Source: DAHVFY01 sp040388665
Lineage (GTDB): Bacteria; Chlamydiota; Chlamydiia; Chlamydiales; Rhabdochlamydiaceae
Assembly (NCBI GenBank): GCA_040388665.1
Contig: JAZKBL010000021.1
Location: 1-21,566 of the forward strand
DNA length: 21,566 bases
Direction: 5' to 3'
Below are positions 1-7,412 of the stretch, piece after piece. The translations under genes were made by a program, and so were the position numbers. Under the pieces are notes generated by a model. That model was not told the origin of the DNA, made no database searches, and saw nothing but the letters and a program-made list of their open reading frames with translations. The first letter of the stretch is position 1. Each line of letters starts with the position of its first letter.

Positions 1-54
1 ACCATCACTCTAATCATTGTATTTGCAAGCGGTCTTCTCATGCTGTTTGTGTAG
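1..54 (+). CDS. possible 3' end of a membrane-protein gene (partial)
   Basis: Frame 1 is open from the window edge to a TAG at 52-54. It encodes 17 almost wholly hydrophobic residues (TITLIIVFASGLLMLFV), which would suit a final transmembrane helix. No start is visible because the window cuts the gene. The stretch is short enough to be open by chance, so this is a weak call; the upstream sequence would decide it. Confidence 0.25.
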   Translation, partial: TITLIIVFASGLLMLFV

Positions 55-66
55 GTAAATGATCTC

Positions 67-200
67 TTTGGGGTAGTCCTAAACATGCAATGCTCGACTG
101 CGGAGATTGTAATCGCAGATGAAGTACTTGATCATCCCATTATGGAGAAATCAATTTTTTCTTTAAATCCTCAGCATTACATGTTTAGGACTACCCCAAA
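67..200. repeat. 134-bp MITE-like element with perfect 21-bp terminal inverted repeats
   Basis: Bases 67-87 and 180-200 are exact reverse complements (21/21), with 92 bases between them. The arm contains GGGGTAGTCCTAAACATG. Part of the right arm recurs at 2186-2210 beyond the next gene. I see no clear target-site duplication at the borders. The small open frame starting at 85 lies mostly inside the element and has no ribosome-binding site. Size and ends fit a MITE or the fused ends of a deleted insertion sequence; no transposase is present. Confidence 0.6.
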
Positions 201-228
201 AAGCATTTCTACAAGAGATTGCAATAGC
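171..228. repeat. repeat modules flanking the AT-rich gene, left copies
   Basis: Bases 171-195 (TCAGCATTACATGTTTAGGA, then CTACC) recur exactly at 2186-2210. Bases 198-228 recur at 2088-2118 with three substitutions in 31. On the left the two modules are adjacent; on the right they are in the opposite order and about 67 bases apart. Both modules therefore bracket the 434-2059 gene. They overlap the right arm of the 67-200 element. The pattern looks like shuffled or decayed mobile-element ends rather than coding sequence. Confidence 0.6.
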
Positions 229-354
229 GCCCTCAGGTTCAAAGTATTATGTGTTTTAATATTAAGTATTTGAGGTAAAAAACTATTCTAACTGTAGCTT
301 TTAATAATATAACCAGTTGATTGTCAAGCGCGTAGGCTTAATATAGTAGTTGTG

Positions 355-408
355 TATTTATAACATTGATTTTATATAATTAAAATTATAGAATCAATGT
401 TATAAATA
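355..408. promoter_or_regulatory. 17-bp palindrome enclosing a TATAAT box, upstream of the AT-rich gene
   Basis: Bases 355-371 and 392-408 are perfect reverse complements (17/17; TATTTATAACATTGATT on the left). The stem may extend inward by a G:T pair and four A:T pairs. The loop holds TATAAT at 375-380, with TTGTGT at 350-355 a plausible but weak -35 (19-base spacer). The structure ends 25 bases before the ATG at 434. It could be an operator flanking the -10 region, or a hairpin that insulates the gene from upstream transcripts; it lacks a T-tract typical of a terminator. Confidence 0.45.
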
Positions 409-433
409 ATAATAAAAATTTTTAGGTTGAGAA

Positions 434-2059
434 ATGTCGCAAATAGTATCAAAAAACGATTCAAAAATTGATTCTTGGAAAGAATTAGCAAATGTTGATT
501 TTGTAGATAAATTAGAAAATTGTTCTCAGTGTGAAGTTATTGATTTTTTAGAAGAAATAACTAAAAAGTTGCATTCAGAATTAAATAGCAATGAAAATTT
601 TTCATTTAAAGATAGAGAAAAAAATGATTTAATTAGAAAAATTGCCATTAAGTCTGTAAGATATTTTAAAAAAAATATAAAATATTCAAGTACAACATTA
701 GATTCTGTTTATTTATATTTGAGTAACATTTCGAATGAGATAGATAGAATTTATAAAAATGATCCAGTTAAATTAAAATTTAGCGATTTGAAATTTGCTA
801 AAATTATATCGGTGATTGCATGGAGTTTATCAGAAAATTCTAAAGTCAATTGGGATGATAAAAAAACATTTGCATCAACAGACAAAGATTTTTATTTCGA
901 TTATTTTAAAAAAATCACAAAAAAACATCATATAATACCTGTATTGGCAATGCATGCAGATGGATTAACTGATATTGATTATAACAGTTTAGAAGTAACA
1001 AGGACTGGATTTAAATTTTTTCACGAGATTGTAAAAAGATCATGTTTTGTTAAAAAAATAAAACCAAAAGAGTTTTGTTATAAATTTAAATATATTAAAG
1101 AAAAAAAAGTCATATATGAGCATAAAAAGTTCACTATTCAACAATTTTGCTTGGTAGATAAGCTTGGTTCATTAACTGAATTACTTAATGATTTATTAGA
1201 AAATGATCTGATTGATAAAAAAATATTTCAAGATATTAAAAATATAAATGATTTGATTAAGTTGAAAGAATGTGTTAAGTCTGAATTTCTTAAAAAATCG
1301 TATTATTTATCGGGCGATATCGCTTTTTTAAATGTAAAAAGGGATGCTTTAAGTAGAGGAAAAGAAGAGCCTGATTTAAATTCCAAAATTCAAATGCTTG
1401 TTACCAATAGTTCATACGGACACCCTCTTATTGTGCTTTCTGAAAAAAATAAGGTGGTAGCCTCTCATGTCGTTGAGTCTCACCATTTTGATGAACTGTC
1501 TTTGCACGAATTTGTTTCTTATGATTTTTTTAGATTTGAAATTTTTAAGCTCATCTCTGACTACGGAATAAGAGTATTGGAAGAAATGTATGCAGGGGAC
1601 TGGTTTTTTGTTGCACAAGAGGTTTATGAAAGTACAACAAAAACATTTCATGATACGACAAATTTTTCCGACATTAAGAATATTGAGTCTAGAAGAAACG
1701 CCTCCGTATTTAAAAGCCATAAATTAGATGATAAGTGTAATATAGAAAATTTTCAATTTGTAGAAGCAGAATTATTTTGCTCTGAATTTATTGGATTGAC
1801 AATTGCATCTTGCTTGAAAATTATGGAAAAAACTCTGAAATCTAACTATCAAAAATATTTAGTGGAGCACGATGAGTTCACGGAAAGTCAAGCTATAAGA
1901 GCATCAAAAAAGTTTAACTTCATAAACCCGGTTTTTAAAAAACATGAGAATTTTGAAGCTATGCATCCCGGCTATCTATACAAAACACTAGAAAATTACA
2001 TAGCGCCTATTCCAAAACCGGAATTTGTAACACAATTTATTAAAAATGATCAATTTTGA
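434..2059 (+). CDS. AT-rich 541-aa protein with probable C-terminal YiiX-like (permuted NlpC/P60, peptidase C92-type) domain
   Basis: This protein of no recognised full-length family has no signal peptide or membrane segment. Its C-terminal half carries three landmarks in the order expected of YiiX/DUF830 permuted papain-fold hydrolases: a GD entry motif (SGDIAFL, 293-299), a His motif in a beta strand (SYGHPLIVL, His330, with SHVVE at 344-348), and a late Cys at a helix start (ELFCSEFIGLTI, Cys449). The N-terminal ~290 residues are Lys/Asn-rich and helical; I do not recognise them. AGGTTGAG lies just before the ATG and sets the start. Base composition is about one quarter G+C on sampled lines, far below neighbouring genes, and codons favour A/T, suggesting acquisition. 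The gene sits alone between mobile-element-like repeats. Known relatives hydrolyse amide or thioester bonds, sometimes as effectors; an effector role here is inference. Confidence 0.6.
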   Translation: MSQIVSKNDSKIDSWKELANVDFVDKLENCSQCEVIDFLEEITKKLHSELNSNENFSFKDREKNDLIRKIAIKSVRYFKKNIKYSSTTLDSVYLYLSNISNEIDRIYKNDPVKLKFSDLKFAKIISVIAWSLSENSKVNWDDKKTFASTDKDFYFDYFKKITKKHHIIPVLAMHADGLTDIDYNSLEVTRTGFKFFHEIVKRSCFVKKIKPKEFCYKFKYIKEKKVIYEHKKFTIQQFCLVDKLGSLTELLNDLLENDLIDKKIFQDIKNINDLIKLKECVKSEFLKKSYYLSGDIAFLNVKRDALSRGKEEPDLNSKIQMLVTNSSYGHPLIVLSEKNKVVASHVVESHHFDELSLHEFVSYDFFRFEIFKLISDYGIRVLEEMYAGDWFFVAQEVYESTTKTFHDTTNFSDIKNIESRRNASVFKSHKLDDKCNIENFQFVEAELFCSEFIGLTIASCLKIMEKTLKSNYQKYLVEHDEFTESQAIRASKKFNFINPVFKKHENFEAMHPGYLYKTLENYIAPIPKPEFVTQFIKNDQF

Positions 2060-2087
2060 ACTGATAGTCGAGGTTGTCGAATACGTC

Positions 2088-2118
2088 AAAAAGTATTTCT
2101 ATAAAAGATTGCAATAGC
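2088..2118. repeat. right copy of 31-bp repeat module (diverged)
   Basis: It matches 198-228 at 28 of 31 positions, sharing the block AGATTGCAATAGC. It lies 29 bases after the stop of the AT-rich gene. The open frame that crosses it (2074-2382) continues into clpC on the opposite strand and is not credible as a gene. Confidence 0.55.
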
Positions 2119-2185
2119 AACCCCAAGCTTAATTCCACCTACAAGACGGCTCTCTGCATTTTTTTGGCTTGCGCTGCGCCATTGT

Positions 2186-2210
2186 TCAGCATTACATGTT
2201 TAGGACTACC
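2186..2210. repeat. right copy of 25-bp mobile-element-end repeat
   Basis: This is an exact 25/25 match to 171-195, including 16 bases of the 21-bp terminal inverted repeat at 180-200. It lies 43 bases beyond the 3' end of clpC and marks the right side of the AT-rich island. No hairpin with a T-tract is visible between clpC and this repeat, so no clpC terminator can be named. Confidence 0.55.
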
Positions 2211-2253
2211 GTCGAATAATCGATTCCCTTTAAATGTAGTTCTGGAAATTTGT

Positions 2254-4782
2254 TTAAGGATACTTTGCGGTGGCCAGGTGGTCCTTAGCGTCGTTTGTTG
2301 GTGGTTCGCATTCGACGAAAACAATGTTGTCGTCTTGGGCAGTGACTTGCCAGCATCCGCCTTTTCCTGGGTTAAGCAGTAGCTTTTCTGAAAGGGGATC
2401 TTCGAGGTATTGCTCGATCACGCGACGTAAGGGGCGTGCTCCCATTTCCGGCTGAAATCCTTTGGAAACAAGAAGATCTTTTGCTTTATCATCAAGAGAA
2501 AGGAGGATATTTTTTCTTTCAAGACGTCGTTTGACTTTTTTCACTTCAAGATCGATCACTTGCATCAAGTGGTCTCTGTCGAGTGGTTTGAAGATCACAA
2601 TGCCATCGAGACGGTTGAGGAACTCAGGTTTGAATCCTTTTTTGACAGCCCCTTCGATTTTCTCTTGCATCGACTTATAGTCGAGCATTCCTTCTCCAGC
2701 GCCAAAGCCCATTTCGCTTGATTTGCGAATCAGATCCGCGCCGAGATTGGAGGTCATGATGATGATCGTATTGCGGAAGTCAATCTTACGGCCAAAGGAA
2801 TCTGTCAGTCTTCCTTCTTCAAGAATTTGCAGCAGGAGATTCATCACATCAGGGTGAGCTTTTTCCACTTCATCAAACAGAACGACACAATAAGGACGTT
2901 GACGCACTTGTTCTGTGAGCTGTCCACCTTCTTCATGGCCAACGTAGCCAGGAGGAGAGCCTGTCATACGACTGATAGCAAACTTCTCCATGTACTCTGA
3001 CATGTCGACTTGGATGAGAGAATCTTCTCCTCCGAACATGTGGATCGCGAGTTGTTTAGCAACAAGCGTTTTGCCAACACCTGTCGGTCCTAAAAAGAGG
3101 AAAGCACCAATAGGACGGTTCGGATCTTTGATATCTGCTCTGCTGCGACGGATGGCCCTACAGACAGTGCTTAGAGCTTCATCTTGTCCAATGACATTTC
3201 CTTTGAGTGCCTCTTCCATTTTGAGCACTTTTGTAGTTTCCCCTTCAGTCAAGCGTGTAAGAGGAACTCCTGTTTGCTTGGCAACAATCGTTGCGATCTC
3301 TTCTTCGTCAACGATCACCTGATGCTCTTCTTTATTGCTTTCCCACTCTGCGCGGATTTGTTGGAGTCTTTCTCGCAGTGTTTTTTCCTTGTCGCGCAAT
3401 TTTGCAGCTTTTTCATATTCTTGCTTAGAGATCGCGTCCTCTTTTCCAATGCGCACTTCTTCAATTTCAGCTTCAAATTTCGTGATGTCTTGAGGCTGGT
3501 GCATCATGGCGATGCGTGCTTTAGCGCCTGCTTCATCGATGAGGTCAATCGCTTTATCAGGTAAGAATCTACCAGCAATGTAGCGATCGGAAAGGTAGAC
3601 AGCGCTTTTCAGAGCAGCCTCTGTATAAATGCACTTATGATGCTCTTCATACTTCCCTTTAAGACCTGTGAGGATGCAGATTGTCTCTTCTAAAGAAGGA
3701 GGAGCTACTAGAATTTTTTGGAATCTGCGCTCAAGAGCTGCGTCTTTTTCAATGTGTTTGCGGTACTCATCGATTGTTGTAGCACCGATACATTGGATTT
3801 CACCTCGCGAGAGAGCGGGTTTTAAGATATTGGAAGCGTCAATGGCGCCTTCTGCAGCACCAGCACCTACGATAGTATGTAATTCGTCGATGAAAAGAAG
3901 GATGTTGCCATGTTTTTTGATCTCATCCATGACAGCTTTGATACGCTCTTCAAATTGGCCTCGGTATTTTGTACCGGCAATCATCAGCGTTAGATCAAGG
4001 GAGACGAGTTTCTTTTTAGCTAAATGGTCAGGAACATCCCCTTTAACGATCGCTTGGGCAAGCCCTTCAACAATTGCTGTTTTTCCAACACCTGCTTCTC
4101 CAATGAGGACAGGATTGTTCTTACGACGTCTGCACAAGATCAGGATGAGTCTCTCCACTTCTTCTTTACGTCCGATCACAGGATCAAGCTTACTCTCTCG
4201 ACACAGTTCTGTAAGGTCGTGCCCGTAGGCTTTAAGAGCAGGCATTTTTTCTGAGGGTCCGCCAGGTCCACCTTTGTCCTGTGATGATTTTCCAGAACCG
4301 CCTGAAGAGCCTCCGTTCATGCCCATTGGAGGGAGTTGCAGATTGAACGTTTCGAGTTCTTTCAAAATTTCTTTGCGGATGTCTTTGAGGTTGATGTTAA
4401 GGTTTTCTAAAACTTGAGCTGCAACTCCATCGGATTGGCGGAGCAGTGCAAGAAGAAGATGTTCTGTTCCCACGTAATTATGATTTAAGCTTGCCGCTTC
4501 TTCACCTGCAAACTCAAAAGCCTTTTTGACCTTTCCTGTAAGCGCTGGATCTCCATAGACTTGAATTTCAGGTCCAAAGCCTACAATTTTTTCCACCTCC
4601 GCACGCACAATATCGTAATCAAGATTGAAATTACGCAGAACGTTAACAGCAATTCCCTGGCCAAGCTTTAAAAGGCCTAAAAGAACGTGCTCTGTTCCTA
4701 GATAGTTGTGGTTGAGTCTTTGCGCTTCTTTTTTAGCGAGCTTGATGACTTGCTTAGCGCGGTTGGTGAACTTGTCAAACAT
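2254..4782 (-). CDS. clpC: ATP-dependent Clp protease ATP-binding subunit ClpC
   Basis: This is a cytosolic HSP100 unfoldase that threads substrates into ClpP. The domain order is complete: double Clp_N repeats (~1-145), a Gly/Ser linker (~153-178), AAA+ module 1 with Walker A GEAGVGKT (228-235) and Walker B LLFIDE (295-300), a UVR-type coiled coil (~446-481), AAA+ module 2 with Walker A GPTGVGKT (565-572) and Walker B VVLFDE (633-638), and the C-terminal small domain with GARPLRR (781-787). An MGFG at 691-694 lies where the ClpP-docking loop is expected. At 842 residues it is normal for ClpC; the middle UVR region separates it from ClpA and ClpB. The ATG at 4780-4782 follows AGAGGGG on the minus strand. 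It is divergent from the lipoate ligase gene. No clpP, mcsA or mcsB is nearby. Confidence 0.97.
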   Translation of the reverse strand: MFDKFTNRAKQVIKLAKKEAQRLNHNYLGTEHVLLGLLKLGQGIAVNVLRNFNLDYDIVRAEVEKIVGFGPEIQVYGDPALTGKVKKAFEFAGEEAASLNHNYVGTEHLLLALLRQSDGVAAQVLENLNINLKDIRKEILKELETFNLQLPPMGMNGGSSGGSGKSSQDKGGPGGPSEKMPALKAYGHDLTELCRESKLDPVIGRKEEVERLILILCRRRKNNPVLIGEAGVGKTAIVEGLAQAIVKGDVPDHLAKKKLVSLDLTLMIAGTKYRGQFEERIKAVMDEIKKHGNILLFIDELHTIVGAGAAEGAIDASNILKPALSRGEIQCIGATTIDEYRKHIEKDAALERRFQKILVAPPSLEETICILTGLKGKYEEHHKCIYTEAALKSAVYLSDRYIAGRFLPDKAIDLIDEAGAKARIAMMHQPQDITKFEAEIEEVRIGKEDAISKQEYEKAAKLRDKEKTLRERLQQIRAEWESNKEEHQVIVDEEEIATIVAKQTGVPLTRLTEGETTKVLKMEEALKGNVIGQDEALSTVCRAIRRSRADIKDPNRPIGAFLFLGPTGVGKTLVAKQLAIHMFGGEDSLIQVDMSEYMEKFAISRMTGSPPGYVGHEEGGQLTEQVRQRPYCVVLFDEVEKAHPDVMNLLLQILEEGRLTDSFGRKIDFRNTIIIMTSNLGADLIRKSSEMGFGAGEGMLDYKSMQEKIEGAVKKGFKPEFLNRLDGIVIFKPLDRDHLMQVIDLEVKKVKRRLERKNILLSLDDKAKDLLVSKGFQPEMGARPLRRVIEQYLEDPLSEKLLLNPGKGGCWQVTAQDDNIVFVECEPPTNDAKDHLATAKYP

Positions 4783-4783
4783 A

Positions 4784-4808
4784 TTACCCCTCTAATGTCT
4801 CTATTATA
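4784..4808 (-). promoter_or_regulatory. clpC -10 box and ribosome-binding site
   Basis: Read on the minus strand, TATAAT occupies 4808-4803 and AGAGGGG lies at 4793-4787, a few bases before the ATG. The implied 5' leader is only about 13 bases. No good -35 hexamer is seen at 16-18 bases, and no CIRCE-type inverted repeat for HrcA is present, so heat-shock control is not supported by this sequence. Confidence 0.4.
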
Positions 4809-4920
4809 GACCCCGTTGTAAAGCTTTGGGCCTTTTTTGGCAAATATACAGAATAACATAGTTTAGTTATTAATGCTAAAGAGAGTGGATGTTTTTTGGT
4901 AAATAAGGCACAATATCAGC

Positions 4921-5625
4921 ATGCATTGGAAAATTTTGGATACAGGAACAAGATCTGCAGAAGAAAATATGCAGATTGATGCGCATCTTTTGGAAGAGCT
5001 GGAAAATACAGCAATTTTGCATTTTTACGACTGGGAAAAGACAAGTGCAACATATGGTTATTTTCTTGATCCTAAAGAGTTTATAGACTTAGAAGCTGCA
5101 AGGAGACGAGGTCTTGATTTGGGCAGAAGATCAACAGGAGGGGGGATTGTCTTCCATATCTGGGATATGGCATTTTCTGTTCTTGTTCCAAAATCAGCCC
5201 CCGTTTTTTCTGAAAATACCTTAGAAAATTATTCTTTTGTCAATCAAGCTGTCTTAAGAGCTGTGAAAAAATTTCTAGATATTCCATGCCAACTAACACC
5301 TGATGATGCGCCCCTTTTTGATCGCTCGTGCAGTAGATTTTGCATGGCGCAACCGACAAAATACGATCTTATTTATGAAGGAAAAAAAATTGCGGGTGCT
5401 GCGCAAAGAAAACGCAAGCAAGGCTATCTTCATCAGGGTACGATTGCACTCTGTATGCCCGATCAAGAGTACTTAGAAGATATCTTGCTGCCAGGTTCCC
5501 GTGTCTATGAGGCCATGCAGGCATATACGTATCCGCTTCTTGGTAAGACGGCAACAACCGACGATGTACAAGAAGCAAAACGCGTTTTGCGCGGGATTTT
5601 AACTCAATCATTTAGAGGTTCATGA
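4921..5625 (+). CDS. short lipoate-protein ligase / LipM-like lipoyl (octanoyl) transferase
   Basis: This is a 234-residue member of the LplA/LipM/LipL fold (BPL/LPL catalytic domain). Visible motifs are the N-terminal W-x-I-L-D-T-G with SAEENMQID (12-20), the Gly-rich loop RRSTGGGIVFH (69-79), a Cys (Cys141) followed by YDLIYEGKKIAGAAQRK with the catalytic-type Lys156, and HQGTI (171-175). The C-terminal accessory domain of E. coli-type LplA (about 330 aa) is absent. The Cys141 position matches the acyl-accepting Cys of LipM/LipL, so a transferase is possible. From memory, a chlamydial relative (LplA1) is reported to use exogenous lipoate, so ligase activity also stays open. A natural substrate is the GcvH encoded 4.6 kb downstream. 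No Shine-Dalgarno precedes the ATG, but the start fits the family. The stop's last base is the first base of the 165-bp palindrome. Confidence 0.88.
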   Translation: MHWKILDTGTRSAEENMQIDAHLLEELENTAILHFYDWEKTSATYGYFLDPKEFIDLEAARRRGLDLGRRSTGGGIVFHIWDMAFSVLVPKSAPVFSENTLENYSFVNQAVLRAVKKFLDIPCQLTPDDAPLFDRSCSRFCMAQPTKYDLIYEGKKIAGAAQRKRKQGYLHQGTIALCMPDQEYLEDILLPGSRVYEAMQAYTYPLLGKTATTDDVQEAKRVLRGILTQSFRGS

Positions 5626-5789
5626 TGAGCCTATCCCTCCATTCTAAGAATTCGCTTTTTGCGTCTTTTTTCCTATTTTTCAAAGCTTCTTTTTGGTCTA
5701 CTTATTCAAGTATGTCTCGCAAAGAAGCTCTGAAAAATAGAAAAAAATCCATCAAAAATCAAAATCTTGAAATAGTGGGATAGGCTCAT
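5625..5789. repeat. 165-bp palindromic element, copy 1, filling the lplA-proS gap
   Basis: The outer arms 5625-5637 and 5777-5789 are perfect 13-bp complements (ATGAGCCTATCCC / GGGATAGGCTCAT). The inner arms 5666-5692 and 5721-5747 pair at 25 of 27 positions around a 28-base loop (5693-5720). The intervening segments are also partly complementary. It runs from the last base of the lplA-like stop to the second base of the proS start. Reversed, it aligns ungapped with 19520-19684, including the loop core ACATACTT and AAGTAG. In proS mRNA the outer stem would pair the GGGATAG and AUG region. The inner arm with adjoining T-runs might also act as an attenuator; which role applies is not decidable here. 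Confidence 0.8.
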
Positions 5790-7317
5790 GACAACAGAAA
5801 AAAAACCGAAATCAGCTATTGCTCCAACACGCGAAGAGAACTATCCTGAGTGGTTTCAACAAGTAGTGAAAGCTGGCGATCTTGCTGAGAATTCTCCTGT
5901 ACGCGGCTGCATGGTGATTAAGCCGTGGGGATATGCTCTTTGGGAAAATATACAAAAAGTGATCGACGACAAGCTCAAAGCAACAGGTCATCAGAATGCC
6001 TACTTTCCTCTTTTTATCCCTGTCAGCTTTTTAGAAAAAGAAGCCATCCATGTTGAGGGGTTCGCAAAAGAGTGCGCTGTTGTTACGCATCATAGACTCG
6101 AAAAAAATGCGGAAGGAAAGCTTGTTCCTGCAGGACCTTTAGAAGAGCCTTTGATCGTTAGGCCGACATCAGAAATGATCATAGGTGAAATGTTCTCGAA
6201 GTGGATCACCTCTTATCGCGATTTACCACTACTCATTAATCAGTGGGCTAACGTCGTGCGTTGGGAAATGAGAACACGTCTTTTTTTACGCACTGCCGAA
6301 TTTCTCTGGCAAGAAGGGCATACAGCGCATGCGACAAAGGCGGAGGCTTTAGAAGAGACTACCCGCATGCTTGAGATCTATCATGAATTTGCTCACAAAT
6401 ACCTAGCGATGCCAGTGATTAAAGGAGAAAAGACAGAAGGAGAAAGATTCCCAGGCGCTGATATCACCTATACCATCGAAGCTATGATGCAGGATAAAAA
6501 AGCGCTGCAAGCCGGAACATCCCACTTTTTAGGACAAAACTTTGCAAAAGCTTCGAATATTAAATTTCAAGACAAAGAAGGTGGCGAATCGTACGTGTGG
6601 ACAACATCGTGGGCAATCACAACACGCCTTATCGGCGCGATGATCATGATCCATGGCGATGATGATGGCCTTATATTGCCCCCTCGCATAGCTTCTTCTC
6701 ATATTGTGATCATTCCTGTGATCCACAAAGAAGAGTCCAAACAAGAGGTTCTTTCTTACTGTCATGCCCTTGCAGGTCACTTACGTCACATTCAGTATTT
6801 TGGAAGGTCTCTTGATGTAATGGTTGATGAGCGCGAGATGCGCGGCGGAGATAAAGTGTGGTCATGGATCAAAAAAGGAGTGCCGCTCCGCATCGAAATC
6901 GGCCCACGCGACATCGCTGCGAATACTCTTGGCATTGCACGTAGAGATAAAGCGCCTAAAGACATCACATCCAAAACACGAGAAGACCTTCTTTCAAGTG
7001 TCACAGATCTACTCGATGATGTGCATAATAACATTTATCAAAAAGCACTCAAATTCCGTGATATGAACATCAAAAAGATCGATACCAAAGAAGAATTTTA
7101 CGCTTTTTTTACTCCAAAAAATAAAGAGCAGCCAGAGATTCATGGCGGTTTTGCTTTCAGCCACTTCTCAGGAGATGCTGATGTCGAAGAAACAGTTAAA
7201 AAAGATCTCAACGTGACGATCCGCTGTATTCCTCTTGATAGCTCAGAAGAAGCCGGCACCTGCGTCATCAGCGGCAAACCCAGCCGCCGCCGAGTCCTTT
7301 TCGCTAAGGCTTATTAA
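5788..7317 (+). CDS. proS: prolyl-tRNA synthetase, archaeal/eukaryotic type
   Basis: This class II synthetase charges tRNA-Pro. It is 509 residues and lacks the ~180-residue insertion of the usual bacterial ~570-aa ProRS. Landmarks: the N-terminal YPEWFQQVVKAGDLAENSPVRGCMVIKPWGYALWE region, the RPTSE loop (125-129), motif 2 around RWEMRTRLFLRTAEFLWQEG (158-177), motif 3 GDDDGLILPPR (290-300), an anticodon-binding domain (~305-405), and a C-terminal domain ending in the typical Tyr (KAY). The metal-site cysteines of that last domain are mostly missing: GDADVE stands where one Cys pair is expected and CVISGK replaces a CxxC-type pair, so zinc is probably not bound. The ATG lies inside the outer arm of the 165-bp palindrome, with GGGA as the only ribosome-binding candidate. 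A different ProRS type from that of Chlamydia suggests exchange between lineages (from memory). Confidence 0.96.
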   Translation: MTTEKKPKSAIAPTREENYPEWFQQVVKAGDLAENSPVRGCMVIKPWGYALWENIQKVIDDKLKATGHQNAYFPLFIPVSFLEKEAIHVEGFAKECAVVTHHRLEKNAEGKLVPAGPLEEPLIVRPTSEMIIGEMFSKWITSYRDLPLLINQWANVVRWEMRTRLFLRTAEFLWQEGHTAHATKAEALEETTRMLEIYHEFAHKYLAMPVIKGEKTEGERFPGADITYTIEAMMQDKKALQAGTSHFLGQNFAKASNIKFQDKEGGESYVWTTSWAITTRLIGAMIMIHGDDDGLILPPRIASSHIVIIPVIHKEESKQEVLSYCHALAGHLRHIQYFGRSLDVMVDEREMRGGDKVWSWIKKGVPLRIEIGPRDIAANTLGIARRDKAPKDITSKTREDLLSSVTDLLDDVHNNIYQKALKFRDMNIKKIDTKEEFYAFFTPKNKEQPEIHGGFAFSHFSGDADVEETVKKDLNVTIRCIPLDSSEEAGTCVISGKPSRRRVLFAKAY

Positions 7318-7349
7318 CCTGAGTAGTTTAGTGGTTTTGAAATAAAGGC

Positions 7350-7379
7350 TTGCTCAAGTTTGTGAGTTCGCGTTAAAAT
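7350..7379 (+). promoter_or_regulatory. candidate promoter for the PpiD-like gene
   Basis: TTGCTC at 7350-7355 and TAAAAT at 7374-7379 are separated by 18 bases in the 95-base gap after proS. AAGAGG stands shortly before the ATG at 7413. Neither hexamer is perfect, and co-transcription with proS is equally possible. Confidence 0.3.
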
Positions 7380-7412
7380 CGGTCTTTTTAGTTTTGGCAG
7401 CAAGAGGCACTT

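Noticed and set aside
85..273. Small plus-strand open frame of 62 codons
   Set aside because: It begins inside the left arm of the inverted repeat, crosses the right arm and the repeat module, and has no ribosome-binding site; it is open by chance in repeat DNA.
660..960. Possible RhoGAP-like helical region in the N-terminal half of the 541-aa protein
   Set aside because: The Leu/Ile-rich helices gave a passing resemblance, but the catalytic Arg loop and the other RhoGAP signature motifs are not visible.
2074..2382. Plus-strand open frame of 102 codons after the AT-rich gene
   Set aside because: It runs through two repeat copies and then opposite to the well-supported clpC C-terminus; it has no Shine-Dalgarno.
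4783..4920. CIRCE or other heat-shock operator before clpC
   Set aside because: No inverted repeat of the TTAGCACTC-N9-GAGTGCTAA type is present in the divergent spacer.
5666..5747. Plain intrinsic terminator after the lipoate ligase gene
   Set aside because: The hairpin is part of a larger 165-bp palindrome shared with another locus and ends in the proS start codon. Termination is possible as a side effect but does not explain the structure.
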